This document shows, piece by piece, positions 45,267 to 53,714 of a stretch of 64,000 bases of DNA. This DNA is from Opitutia bacterium (GTDB lineage Bacteria > Verrucomicrobiota > Verrucomicrobiia > Opitutales > Opitutaceae): positions 62,001 to 126,000 of the forward strand of contig CANJIU010000006.1 of assembly GCA_947474365.1 (NCBI GenBank). The letters run 5' to 3'. A model generated the notes under the pieces. The model did not search any database. It saw nothing but the letters and a program-made list of their open reading frames with translations, and had not been told where the DNA came from. A program made the position numbers and the translations under genes. Every line of letters starts with the position of its first letter. Within the stretch, counting starts at the first letter, position 1.

Positions 45267-46199
45267 TCACGGGAAGAATGGAAACAAGCGCTTCAATTCG
45301 TCGCGGTTCGGCTGACCGCCATATTCGCAAATTTCGAAGGCCTCGGCGTGTTTCACCTTGGCCGCGGCGTCACCGGGATACCACGCCGCCAGTTCCTTGT
45401 TGAAGCGGGAGGCGATGCCCTGGTAGCGGCGGGAAAAGTTCTCCCGCACCTGCTGCTGCCGGCGCTTCTGACCGGCGGGATCGGCGGGATAAAGAGACGC
45501 GTCGCCGTTGGCGCCTCCTTCGGCAAACTGCGAGATCATCACGCCGAGTGCGTCGAGCTTCTTGTCGATCACGGAGTCGATCGAAATCACGATGTCGGGC
45601 TTGGATGGCGCGGGCTTCATGAAGCGGTCGGTGTAGTACATGAAAACGGGATTCTTCTTCATCGCGGGCACGTCGGGGCAGAAGAACGGCACTGTGACCA
45701 TGAAAGCGGCGTCCTGCACGAGCACGCCGGTGTAGCGGTGATCGGGATGGTAGTCGTTGGTGCGCGGCCCGAGCACGAGATCGGCATTCCAGAGGCGGAT
45801 CAGGCGCGTGAGCTTGCGGCGGTTTTCCAGCGTCGGCTCCAATTCACCGTCGTGGTTGTCGAGCACGACACCCTGGATGCCGAGAATTTCATGCGCGCGA
45901 TCGACCTCGGTCTTGCGGCGAACGGCGAGGGGGCCCCCGGCCTCCCGCCAGTGGCCGATGTCGCCGTTGGTGACCGACACCAGCAGGACGTGGTGCCCCT
46001 GCGCCGCCCAGCGCGCGCCGGTGCCGCCGACCTGAAGTTCACAGTCATCCGGGTGCGCGCCGAACGCGATGATGCGGAGTTTGCCGTCTTTGGCGGGCAT
46101 CTTCACGCCGGGAATCTGGGCGAGGGCCGCCAGGGACGTGAGCAGCGAGAAAGCAGCGATCGCGAGCGGGTTGAAGAGCGAGCGGAGGTGGATGGTCAT
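45267..46199 (-). CDS. PIG-L family (GlcNAc) deacetylase, exported
   Basis: The ATG at 46199 gives 310 residues with signal peptide FNPLAIAAFSLLTSLAALA; the frame upstream is open but unrelated. The zinc-binding motif AHPDDCELQVGG is near the N-terminus and the third ligand is in YHPDHRYTG. PIG-L enzymes remove acetyl groups from N-acetylglucosamine-type sugars. Because it is exported, it probably acts on periplasmic or imported glycans. It is 56 bp downstream of the second ceramidase-like gene on the same strand. Confidence 0.9.
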   Translation of the reverse strand: MTIHLRSLFNPLAIAAFSLLTSLAALAQIPGVKMPAKDGKLRIIAFGAHPDDCELQVGGTGARWAAQGHHVLLVSVTNGDIGHWREAGGPLAVRRKTEVDRAHEILGIQGVVLDNHDGELEPTLENRRKLTRLIRLWNADLVLGPRTNDYHPDHRYTGVLVQDAAFMVTVPFFCPDVPAMKKNPVFMYYTDRFMKPAPSKPDIVISIDSVIDKKLDALGVMISQFAEGGANGDASLYPADPAGQKRRQQQVRENFSRRYQGIASRFNKELAAWYPGDAAAKVKHAEAFEICEYGGQPNRDELKRLFPFFP

Positions 46200-46255
46200 G
46201 GATTGGTAGGTGTGATGGAATGTGGCTGCGATGGTCCCAAACACGGCCGTTTGCT

Positions 46256-47644
46256 TCACGGCTGGTGCAATTCGCGCAACAGGCGCGTCGCGGTTTCGAC
46301 GAGCATCTCGCCGGAACCGGAGGCGCAGCGGGCGCTCACCGGTTCGTAATTCCCCTCGACGAAGGCGCGTTTCGTCGGGATGTAGCCGATGCTCCCGTTG
46401 GCGAGTTCGGCGATGATGGTGTGCTTGAAGGGCGAGGCGGCCTTGATCGCCAGACCGAGTTCGACAAAAACTTCGCCCGGCAGGCTCACCCACGCGAGGT
46501 CGGAGCCCAAGGCGATCACCTGCACCTCGACGTCAAGCGGTTTGCCGTCGCGGCCGAAGGTGTCGAGCACGGCAAAGGCCCAGACTTTCTCGAGGAACTT
46601 GGGATCGCTCTTGGTGCCGATGCGGGTGGCAAAGCTGCGAGCCTTCTCGACGTCGCCGGTTGCGAGTGTCGGCAGCGGGAGCTTCACGATGGCCGAACGC
46701 ACCCGCGGTGCCGCGGTGACGACCGGCGCAAGGCGCGTGTAGGTCTTCAGGACCTCCGCGCCCAACACCGTGCCGATGCGTTCGCTCTCGGCGGGGCCCT
46801 TTTGCGGATCCTTGATGCCGGTGTTCACATGGTTGATGTCGCCGGCACATCCGATCGTGAAGAGCGTAAGCATGTCGGGTGACTTCACCCGGCTGAGAAT
46901 GGTCGCGAGCGCGAACGCATAGTCGGACGAAAACTGCATGCCGCCGGTGGTGTCGAGGTGCATGGCGAAGTTGACGTAGGTGGCGAGCGGTCTGCCGGCG
47001 GTCGATTCCGCGTAGACGACGGGGACGGCGGGATCGGTGGGACCGGCGGGCCGGACAATGTTGGGATTCAGTTTGCCGGCGTTCCACCCCACGGTGCCGT
47101 CCTTCATCAGAAATCGGCGGTTGAACGGCAGACTGTCCTCGCGGCCGACGGCGGCGGAGAGCCTGGCCGGGGCGAGGGCGGACTCAGCGAGCCGCACGGA
47201 TTCAGCGATCTTTCCTGCAAGCGTGGTCGTGTAGAGCTTGGCGATTTCCATGTCACCGCCGTAGACCGCGTTGCGGGTGGAGATGCCAGTGAGCAACGGA
47301 CCAGTGTGGCTGTGGGTGGCACTGATCATCACGGCGTCCGGAGGGACGCCGGTCAATTGGGCGATGAGCCGCCGGGCCTCGTCGATGGTGGGCCGCGCGA
47401 GTGTCACCAGATCGAGCGCGACCAGGGCGGCCTTGGCACCATCCTGCTCAAACACGATCGCCTTCGCATTCAGCTCGTCGTGAGTGCCCTCGGCGAGGCG
47501 GGTCGCGTAGTAGCCCGCCATCGGGATGCCGACGGGCGGGGTGATGTTGACCGAGGCGGTGCCGACGCGGAGCTCGCCCGCGAACGGGAAGGTGCTGACG
47601 GCGAGGAAACACAACAGGCCAAACGCACGGCGGGTGGAGTGCAT
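46256..47644 (-). CDS. Neutral/alkaline ceramidase-like exported protein (second copy)
   Basis: The ATG at 47644 gives 462 residues with signal peptide AFGLLCFLAVSTFPFAG. Motifs include VGTASVNITPPVGIPMAGYY, the metal-site-like SATHSHTGPLLTG and IGCAGDINHVNT. It is a short ceramidase N-terminal-domain protein, as is the one at 23497, but the two differ clearly in sequence, so they are not a recent duplication. Substrate may be a sphingolipid-like amide or something else. It is followed by the PIG-L deacetylase gene, and both products remove acyl groups, which suggests joint processing of an N-acylated compound. Confidence 0.88.
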   Translation of the reverse strand: MHSTRRAFGLLCFLAVSTFPFAGELRVGTASVNITPPVGIPMAGYYATRLAEGTHDELNAKAIVFEQDGAKAALVALDLVTLARPTIDEARRLIAQLTGVPPDAVMISATHSHTGPLLTGISTRNAVYGGDMEIAKLYTTTLAGKIAESVRLAESALAPARLSAAVGREDSLPFNRRFLMKDGTVGWNAGKLNPNIVRPAGPTDPAVPVVYAESTAGRPLATYVNFAMHLDTTGGMQFSSDYAFALATILSRVKSPDMLTLFTIGCAGDINHVNTGIKDPQKGPAESERIGTVLGAEVLKTYTRLAPVVTAAPRVRSAIVKLPLPTLATGDVEKARSFATRIGTKSDPKFLEKVWAFAVLDTFGRDGKPLDVEVQVIALGSDLAWVSLPGEVFVELGLAIKAASPFKHTIIAELANGSIGYIPTKRAFVEGNYEPVSARCASGSGEMLVETATRLLRELHQP

Positions 47645-47839
47645 GTGGAATGGTTGGCACAAATCTCGGAGCAAGGACACCGGATTTTTTCCGATGGCAC
47701 CGCCGATTTCGCGGAGAGCGCGGATAACGGCCGGAGCAGATGGCAAACTGACGAATGAACGGAGGCCAGGTCTCTGCCTCATCTGAGAAATCGGCGGTCA
47801 GATGGGTTTGACCGGACCGAACCGAGGCTCGCCGCGTGG

Positions 47840-48904
47840 ATGAAAAGTGTTCACCTCCTTGATGCCATGTTTCGATTTCCTGTCACTGTTCTGTTTTTTT
47901 CCACTCTGCTCGCGGGAGCGGCAGTTCCCCCGCCGGCCTACGCGGACAAGACGCCGCAACGCTATCACCTGACGAAGCGGGCGAGTGAGATCGATGCGCG
48001 GGCGCGCGAGCATCCGGAGATCGACTTTGTCTTCAAGGACAAGGCGGGCAAGGTGCAGGATTTGGAGAACGCCGTGGTGGATACGCGGGTGGCGCCGCGC
48101 GGCCGGCTGGTGATTTGGCTGATGGGTTACAATGCCGCCCTGTTCGACCGACTCGGTGACTACGGGCTCCACGCGATCCAGGTGCATTACGCCAACAAGT
48201 GGTTCGACCTCATTCCGAAGAAAGCCCGCGACGACGGTACCAGCCTCGGTAAGATGCGGTTGGAGGCGGCGACCGGGGAGGATTACACGACCCTCGCCAC
48301 GATTCTGAAGCCCGATGGGATGATGGAGCGCGCCTTCCAATTGGTGAAATGGCTGGAGAAGGAGCACCCGCAAGGGCGTTGGGGGCAATTCCTCACGGAT
48401 GACGGCAAGGGACTGCGCTGGGAGACGGTGATCATGTCGGGTAGCTCGCACGGTGCGACGACGGCGACCCGCTTTGCCGTGCACAAGCGGGTGGACCGGG
48501 TCGTGGCGTTTTGCGGACCACGGGATCAGCTGGAGAGCTGGCAGGGATTTCCGTCGGCGACGCCGGCGAATCGGATTTTTGGATTCAGTCACGTGCTCGA
48601 CGGTGGCTGGACCGGCGATCACTACTGCCGGTCGTGGCAAATGCTCGGCCTGCACCACTACGGCGCCGTCGTGGACGTCGACCAGAACGCGCCGCCCTAC
48701 GGCAACACTCGCCGGCTGGTTACGCACATCGACGTGAAAGGCGACGCGAAGCGTGCGCACAGTTCGGTGACGCCGGGAAATGCGGCGGGCAAGGATGCCG
48801 GTGGGGCGTTCGTCCACGAGGCGGTGTGGCGGTACCTTTTCACGCATCCGGTCGAGGCGACCGGGATGGCTGTCCCCGTCGATCCCGATTGCGGCCAACG
48901 ATAG
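47840..48904 (+). CDS. Exported alpha/beta-hydrolase-like protein (possibly BPSS1187 family)
   Basis: From the ATG at 47840 the product is 354 residues; a second ATG at 47867 gives a cleaner signal peptide (FRFPVTVLFFSTLLAGAA) and is a real alternative. The nucleophile motif GSSHG in VIMSGSSHGATTATRFAVH is the hydrolase elbow, with FCGPRDQLESWQG and HHYGAVVDVDQ further on. The pattern reminds me of the BPSS1187 family, which is uncharacterised. It is divergent from the ceramidase-like gene, about 195 bp apart. No substrate can be named. Confidence 0.75.
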   Translation: MKSVHLLDAMFRFPVTVLFFSTLLAGAAVPPPAYADKTPQRYHLTKRASEIDARAREHPEIDFVFKDKAGKVQDLENAVVDTRVAPRGRLVIWLMGYNAALFDRLGDYGLHAIQVHYANKWFDLIPKKARDDGTSLGKMRLEAATGEDYTTLATILKPDGMMERAFQLVKWLEKEHPQGRWGQFLTDDGKGLRWETVIMSGSSHGATTATRFAVHKRVDRVVAFCGPRDQLESWQGFPSATPANRIFGFSHVLDGGWTGDHYCRSWQMLGLHHYGAVVDVDQNAPPYGNTRRLVTHIDVKGDAKRAHSSVTPGNAAGKDAGGAFVHEAVWRYLFTHPVEATGMAVPVDPDCGQR

Positions 48905-49671
48905 GCCGGCGGCGCCGGCAGCGAGGCAAGGTAGCGGTTCGCTTTTTGCGGTGGGTGAACCGCGCGGGTAATAAACCTCCATGTTTTCACGGTGTCATGG
49001 TGGCGCCTTTTCCGCACAGCGACTTGCCCGTGGACAATTGTTGCGGATGTGCCCGCAATTTCCGGATGCGTTTGAGCAAAGGATGCGGAGACGCTGGCGC
49101 TGCGCGGGCGCATGATGCGCCATGCCACGGCCAATTCATCCCGCCAGCCGGCCGTTCGGTGCGCAGTCCGGTCAGACCGGCCTAAGCCGTAACGATTCAG
49201 TCGAGAGCTCAGAGCGAACAGCTGAGAGCCCAATCTCCAGAGCAGACACGCGACCCGACCGACCAGAAAACGAAGTTCACCGTTTGGTATTGCTCTCAGC
49301 TCTCGGCTCTCCGCTCTCGACTGAATTTCTCCGGCTTAGGGGCGGGTCAACCACTGAGGTGCGAACCCGTTTCCACCCATCGCCCTCGCCGTGAGCCGCA
49401 CCCGGATCGGATCACCCCGGAAGAACGGCTTCTCCACCGATTGGCGGCATGGTTCGACTGATGCGGCGGCCGCGAACGATTCGTTCCGATGCGGGCGCTG
49501 CCGTGCAGTACGCCCGGCGCGAAGGGTGAGTGCGGGTAAGAATTCACCCCATTCCTCTGTCCCACCATGCCTTTCGTCACAGCCGACCCGAACTGTGCGT
49601 AGTTCTTCCCCCTTGGATCCGTCGGGCGAGACCCTGGCGATCTCGAGGGCCGAGCCGGCCTTTTTACCAAC
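48905..49671. other. Intergenic region upstream of the TBDR gene, with palindromic element
   Basis: No convincing gene was found in these 767 bp; short open frames have no recognisable product. The main structure is the long palindrome at 49181-49340, described separately, and a perfect 7-bp palindrome at 49107-49121. The region from about 49345 to 49671 would be the long leader or promoter region of the TBDR gene, but no clear -10/-35 pair is visible. Confidence 0.5.
49181..49340. repeat. 160-bp imperfect palindromic element (MITE- or REP-like)
   Basis: Left arm 49181-49233 (cctaagccg then attcagtcgagagc and gctgagag) and right arm 49289-49340 are inverted copies with several mismatches, about 52 bp each, around a loop of 55 bp. 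The ends cctaagccg and cggcttagg are inverted copies too. No clear target-site duplication is seen. It could fold into a long hairpin or be a non-autonomous mobile element. Confidence 0.65.
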
Positions 49672-52600
49672 ATGACCAAAAAACAAATCTACCGTTCGAG
49701 GTCCCGTTGGCAGGGACTTTTCGCTCTGGCTTTCTGCTGGCTGACGTTCGGTCTGTCTGCTCAGGCGCAGACGACCGGCACCATCCAAGGCCGAGTGTTC
49801 AATCCCGTCGCCAAGGAATACGTCAGGAATGCCGAGGTCCGCCTCGAAGGGACCGAGCAGATCGTCTATACTGAAAGCGACGGCTCGTTTCAGTTTACCA
49901 GGGTGCCGGCCGGCCAGGCATCCATCTCCATCGCCTACACGGGCTATACTCCGGTTACAGAGTCCTTCATTGTGAGCGCGGGGCAGACCGCGGTCCGTGA
50001 GATCAACATCAGAAGCACGTCCGCAAGCTCGTCCACGACCGACAAAGACAGCGTGGTCTACATGCAGGCGTTCACCGTCGCTTCCGAGCGCGAGGGCAAC
50101 TCCAAGGCCGTGATGGCCCAGCGCAAGGACATGAACATCATGACCTCGGTCTCCTCGGATATTTTTGGCGACGTGACCGACGGAAATGTCGGCGAGTTTC
50201 TGAAATACCTTCCCGGCGTCGACCTCGACTACGTCGAGGCCGAAGCCCGCGGTCCGCGCCTCGGCGGCATGGATTCCCAGTATGTGGGTGTGGCCTTTGA
50301 CGGCATGCGCAGTGCAAGTGCTGACGCTCTCCGCGGCGGCGGTGCCGCGGGTCGCGCCACGAGCTTCGAAGGATTTTCCATCACGGCCATCGATTCGATC
50401 GAAATCAACCGCACCTCGAGTCCGGAAAACGACGCCGACTCGCCCGCCGGCACCGTCAACATGAAGACCAAGCGGGCCTTCGAGCGCAAAGGCCGCCGCT
50501 TCGACTACAACTACTCTGCCAATCTCAACGGCGAGGAGTTCACCCTCAGAAGGACTGCGGGTTTGCGCGACCACCCTGGCGAGACGAGCTACAAGTGGAA
50601 ACCCAACTACTCCCTCGGGTACTCGGAGTCGTTCTTCGACAATCGCCTCGGCCTCCTCTTGAGCGTCTCTCACGCCGATTCCTACACCGAGCAGCAGCGC
50701 ACCACGCTGGACTACAACCGTACCACTCAGGCCAACGACTCCCGCCCCCTCGTGCTGCGCCAGATCGATGTCGGCGATGGCCCCAAGTTTATCGACAAGG
50801 ATGCCGCGCTGCTCACGGTCGATTGGAAAGTCACGCCGCGCCTCGTGCTGTCGCTCAATCTGATCTACAGCTATTACGAGGGCGAGTGCTGGAATCGCAA
50901 TTTCACCTTCATCGCCGCCAACAGCAATGCGAACGTCAACAACGGACGCAGCACGGTCGGTGGCGACGGTCTCCTCACCGTCATCGCGCCCGCCCGCACC
51001 ACCACCGCCAATGTGGCCACCGTGAACAACGGCGGCGGCAATTTCGTCAAACTCGTCTACAATCGTCAGTACGTTCCGCGCTTTGAATACAAAATTGGCG
51101 GGTTGGTGGTGGATGGCGCCTTCGCCTTTTCCAAGTCGCTGAACAACTATGAGGGCCTTGAGCGCGGCCTCGCAGGCTCCGAGGGCGGCAGTGTCACCGG
51201 AGGCTGGACTGCCACCCGCCCCAATGAGCAGTCCTGGGAATGGGTGATCCGGCAGAACTCCGGCGCGGACTGGAACGATCTGCGCAACTGGGTCAGCACC
51301 GATGCCAGCACCGGCGGCACCCGCGTCACTAACGAAGGTCGACTCTGGATCACGGAGAAATGGACGAGTAATCTCAATGCCAGGTATGCGATTCCGTTCC
51401 TCCAGCGCTTCCCGACCACAATCAAGATCGGCGGCAAATGGGATGAGGAGAGCCGCGATAATCGCACCACGACGGCCGGCAACACCTGGTCCTATGTCGG
51501 ACCGGGTGGCAATACCGTCGTGCAAAACCCCACCACCAAAGTTTTTCAAAACGCCACCTTCGGCAACTGGGCAAATGTCGGGCCGCAGTTTGTCTCCGGC
51601 CTGCCGTTCGACACCGGCACCACCAATTCGCTCAGCACGAGCAGCCTCAATGGCAGCACTGCACCGATGCCACGGGTGAGCCGTTCAGCCCTGGCTGATC
51701 TCTTCAACTCCCATCCGGAGCTGTTTGTGGACACCGTGACGCCCACGAATTTCTGGACCGCCAACTACGCGAACACGCGGCAAATTCGGCAGACGGTCAA
51801 CGCGGGCTACGCCCAGTTCGACACGCGCGCCACTTCAAAGCTGATGTTCCGCTTTGGCGTGCGCGGAGAGCAGACCAAGAGCGCGTTTCGCGAATTCGAC
51901 CCGCTGACGCGAGCCCAGGTCCTCGCCGCCGGCTATACGGCCGATGCCGTCGCCACCAACAACGGTCGCGCCAATACCATCGCCGGACTGCGTTACCAGT
52001 ACGAGAGCCAGCCCAAGGTCACCCGCCGCTCCGGATACACCGACTGGTTCCCCTCCGTCGTGGGCAAGTACCAGATACTCCCGAATCTTGAGTGGCAGGC
52101 CGGTTTCAACAAATCGATCTCCCGGCCTAACCTCGACGATCTCACCGGTCTGTGGAATACGAACGAGGCGAATCAGACCGTCACCACCGCCAATCCCGCC
52201 CTGCTGCCCGAGTATCACACGGTCCTGCAGACGCGTGTGGCCTACTATTTCGGCAACCAGTCGCCCGGTCAGGTTTCGATCGCGTTCATTCAGGACGAGG
52301 GGAGGAACTTCACGCTCACGCGCACCTTCACCGCGGCAGAGTTTGGGGTCGAGGATCCGGATTACGCCGCCTACACCTTTTCTTCGAAGTCGAACGATCC
52401 GGCGCCCCAGAAATATCGGAACTTCGATTTCAACTACACCCAGACGCTGGGCTTCCTCCCGAGTCCATACCTGAAGGGTCTTGGCATCGGTCTGACCTAC
52501 AGCCGTTCTTACGCGAACCAACCGCGCAACCAGCTCGCCCCGCACCGCGCGACGGCGTCAATCAGCTACAACTACCGGCGCTTCAACGGTCGCATCGGAG

Positions 52601-52848
52601 CGATCTGGATCGACGAACGACGGATCGACAGCCTCGACTACCGCTACTTCGGCGCGCTCACGAAATTCGACATCTCCGGGACGTTTCGCTTGAACCGATT
52701 CGCTTCGCTCTACGTCCAGGTCCGTAACCCGACAAATCAAAAGGATCTCTACTACGAGGGTTACCCGGGCGATCCGAAGCGCCGTGTTCTCCGCCTGATG
52801 GAAGAGTACGGCGACAACTGGGTCTTCGGCGTCAAGGGCCAGTTCTAA
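49672..52848 (+). CDS. TonB-dependent receptor with carboxypeptidase-regulatory-like domain
   Basis: The 1058-residue protein has a signal peptide (LFALAFCWLTFGLSAQAQ), a regulatory-like beta domain (GTIQGRVFNPVAKEYVRNAEV), a TonB-box-like segment VVYMQAFTVASERE and a plug (GNVGEFLKYLPGVDLDYVE). The barrel ends GVKGQF. Its plug resembles that of the receptor at 27161. It has no partner on the same strand for 860 bp, so it may be transcribed alone. The ligand is unknown. Confidence 0.93.
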   Translation: MTKKQIYRSRSRWQGLFALAFCWLTFGLSAQAQTTGTIQGRVFNPVAKEYVRNAEVRLEGTEQIVYTESDGSFQFTRVPAGQASISIAYTGYTPVTESFIVSAGQTAVREINIRSTSASSSTTDKDSVVYMQAFTVASEREGNSKAVMAQRKDMNIMTSVSSDIFGDVTDGNVGEFLKYLPGVDLDYVEAEARGPRLGGMDSQYVGVAFDGMRSASADALRGGGAAGRATSFEGFSITAIDSIEINRTSSPENDADSPAGTVNMKTKRAFERKGRRFDYNYSANLNGEEFTLRRTAGLRDHPGETSYKWKPNYSLGYSESFFDNRLGLLLSVSHADSYTEQQRTTLDYNRTTQANDSRPLVLRQIDVGDGPKFIDKDAALLTVDWKVTPRLVLSLNLIYSYYEGECWNRNFTFIAANSNANVNNGRSTVGGDGLLTVIAPARTTTANVATVNNGGGNFVKLVYNRQYVPRFEYKIGGLVVDGAFAFSKSLNNYEGLERGLAGSEGGSVTGGWTATRPNEQSWEWVIRQNSGADWNDLRNWVSTDASTGGTRVTNEGRLWITEKWTSNLNARYAIPFLQRFPTTIKIGGKWDEESRDNRTTTAGNTWSYVGPGGNTVVQNPTTKVFQNATFGNWANVGPQFVSGLPFDTGTTNSLSTSSLNGSTAPMPRVSRSALADLFNSHPELFVDTVTPTNFWTANYANTRQIRQTVNAGYAQFDTRATSKLMFRFGVRGEQTKSAFREFDPLTRAQVLAAGYTADAVATNNGRANTIAGLRYQYESQPKVTRRSGYTDWFPSVVGKYQILPNLEWQAGFNKSISRPNLDDLTGLWNTNEANQTVTTANPALLPEYHTVLQTRVAYYFGNQSPGQVSIAFIQDEGRNFTLTRTFTAAEFGVEDPDYAAYTFSSKSNDPAPQKYRNFDFNYTQTLGFLPSPYLKGLGIGLTYSRSYANQPRNQLAPHRATASISYNYRRFNGRIGAIWIDERRIDSLDYRYFGALTKFDISGTFRLNRFASLYVQVRNPTNQKDLYYEGYPGDPKRRVLRLMEEYGDNWVFGVKGQF

Positions 52849-53179
52849 TGCGGATTTTTACCGCCGCGGCCTCAGGCTGCACGCAACCGAGGCGAAAACG
52901 CTTGTACACGAATAACGGAAAGATCGGAGCGAACTGCCTCCCTCTTTCCGTCCTTCCCGGTCTTCCTGTTCAAGTAATCCATTGTGAGGTTTGGGGAGGG
53001 GCGAGGGACCGGATGAACCGCGGCAAACCAAACATCCGGGTGTAAGCTTCCGCAGACTCGGAAAGAACGCCGGCGGGTTGGAAGGTCCGGAACCCTGGAA
53101 GGGCTTTCGGAGTGCGTCCTGCCGCTTTTGAAAACCCGTCTCGCGCCGTGGCAAGCAAGCGCCGCCGACCAGGCGCGGC
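52849..53179. other. Intergenic region after the TBDR gene
   Basis: No gene is evident. A 7-bp inverted repeat, cggaaag at 52916-52922 and ctttccg at 52944-52950, may be part of a weak terminator. The sequence near 53150-53180 (gccgaccaggcgcggcctac) contacts the stop codon of the small gene on the other strand and looks like GC-rich intergenic repeat sequence. Confidence 0.4.
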
Positions 53180-53605
53180 CTACAATTTGTCGCCGAAGCG
53201 GAAGCGTTTGGCGGCCCGTCTTTTTTTTGGAGATGGCGGGATGCCGAATCGGGGATCGCGGGATTTCACGCGTTGGATGAGCCGGCGCGCGTCGACTTCG
53301 AAGGTATCGGCAGATTCCGGGAGATAAAGCCACTTGCCGAGAATCGGGTGCGGAACGAGTGAAGGGAAGTCGGCGCAGAGGCTGGCGTGGTGTTCGCGAA
53401 AGGTGCAGACCAGCACGCCCTGCCACGGCTCGCCCTGGGTCGTGAGGAAAAGGTGATGCAGGCCGTGGAGCATGATCGTGCGGCCGCCAAACCACGACTT
53501 GAGCACGAAGGTGGGCTCGTGAGTGAGGGGCTCGGCGAGCCACGCGAGAGGGTGTTCGGGCTTGACGGCGCGGGGCCGAACGGAGGCGGCGCGGGTAGGT
53601 TTCAT
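53180..53605 (-). CDS. Small conserved hypothetical protein
   Basis: The 141-residue product has no signal peptide. A central core FGGRTIMLHGLHHLFLTTQG and LVCTFREHHASLCADFPSLV is followed by GKWLYLPE and RDPRFGIPP. The C-terminal tail KKRRAAKRFRFGDKL is strongly basic. I recognise no functional domain, although the evenly constrained look of the core suggests a real, conserved protein. It lies alone between a TBDR gene and a divergent FAD-oxidoreductase gene. Its stop codon falls in repeat-like GC-rich sequence, so the basic tail could be acquired. Confidence 0.65.
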   Translation of the reverse strand: MKPTRAASVRPRAVKPEHPLAWLAEPLTHEPTFVLKSWFGGRTIMLHGLHHLFLTTQGEPWQGVLVCTFREHHASLCADFPSLVPHPILGKWLYLPESADTFEVDARRLIQRVKSRDPRFGIPPSPKKRRAAKRFRFGDKL

Positions 53606-53714
53606 CGGGGTGAGTGTTCGTCGATGCGACGAGCGCTAGTTCTGTCAGCTGCGGCGCGAGAGTGCCAGATGTAATCAGGCTGGTCGCGACCGGAGATTTT
53701 GTCACCGTTGGAAT

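Noticed and set aside
49107..49121. Perfect palindrome ggcgcat-g-atgcgcc upstream of the TBDR gene
   Set aside because: Short, far from the start codon and not repeated in the window; not enough to call an operator.
49336..51549. 737-residue open frame on the minus strand opposite the TBDR gene
   Set aside because: It is antisense to a clear TBDR and shows no domain; long shadow frames are expected at this GC content.
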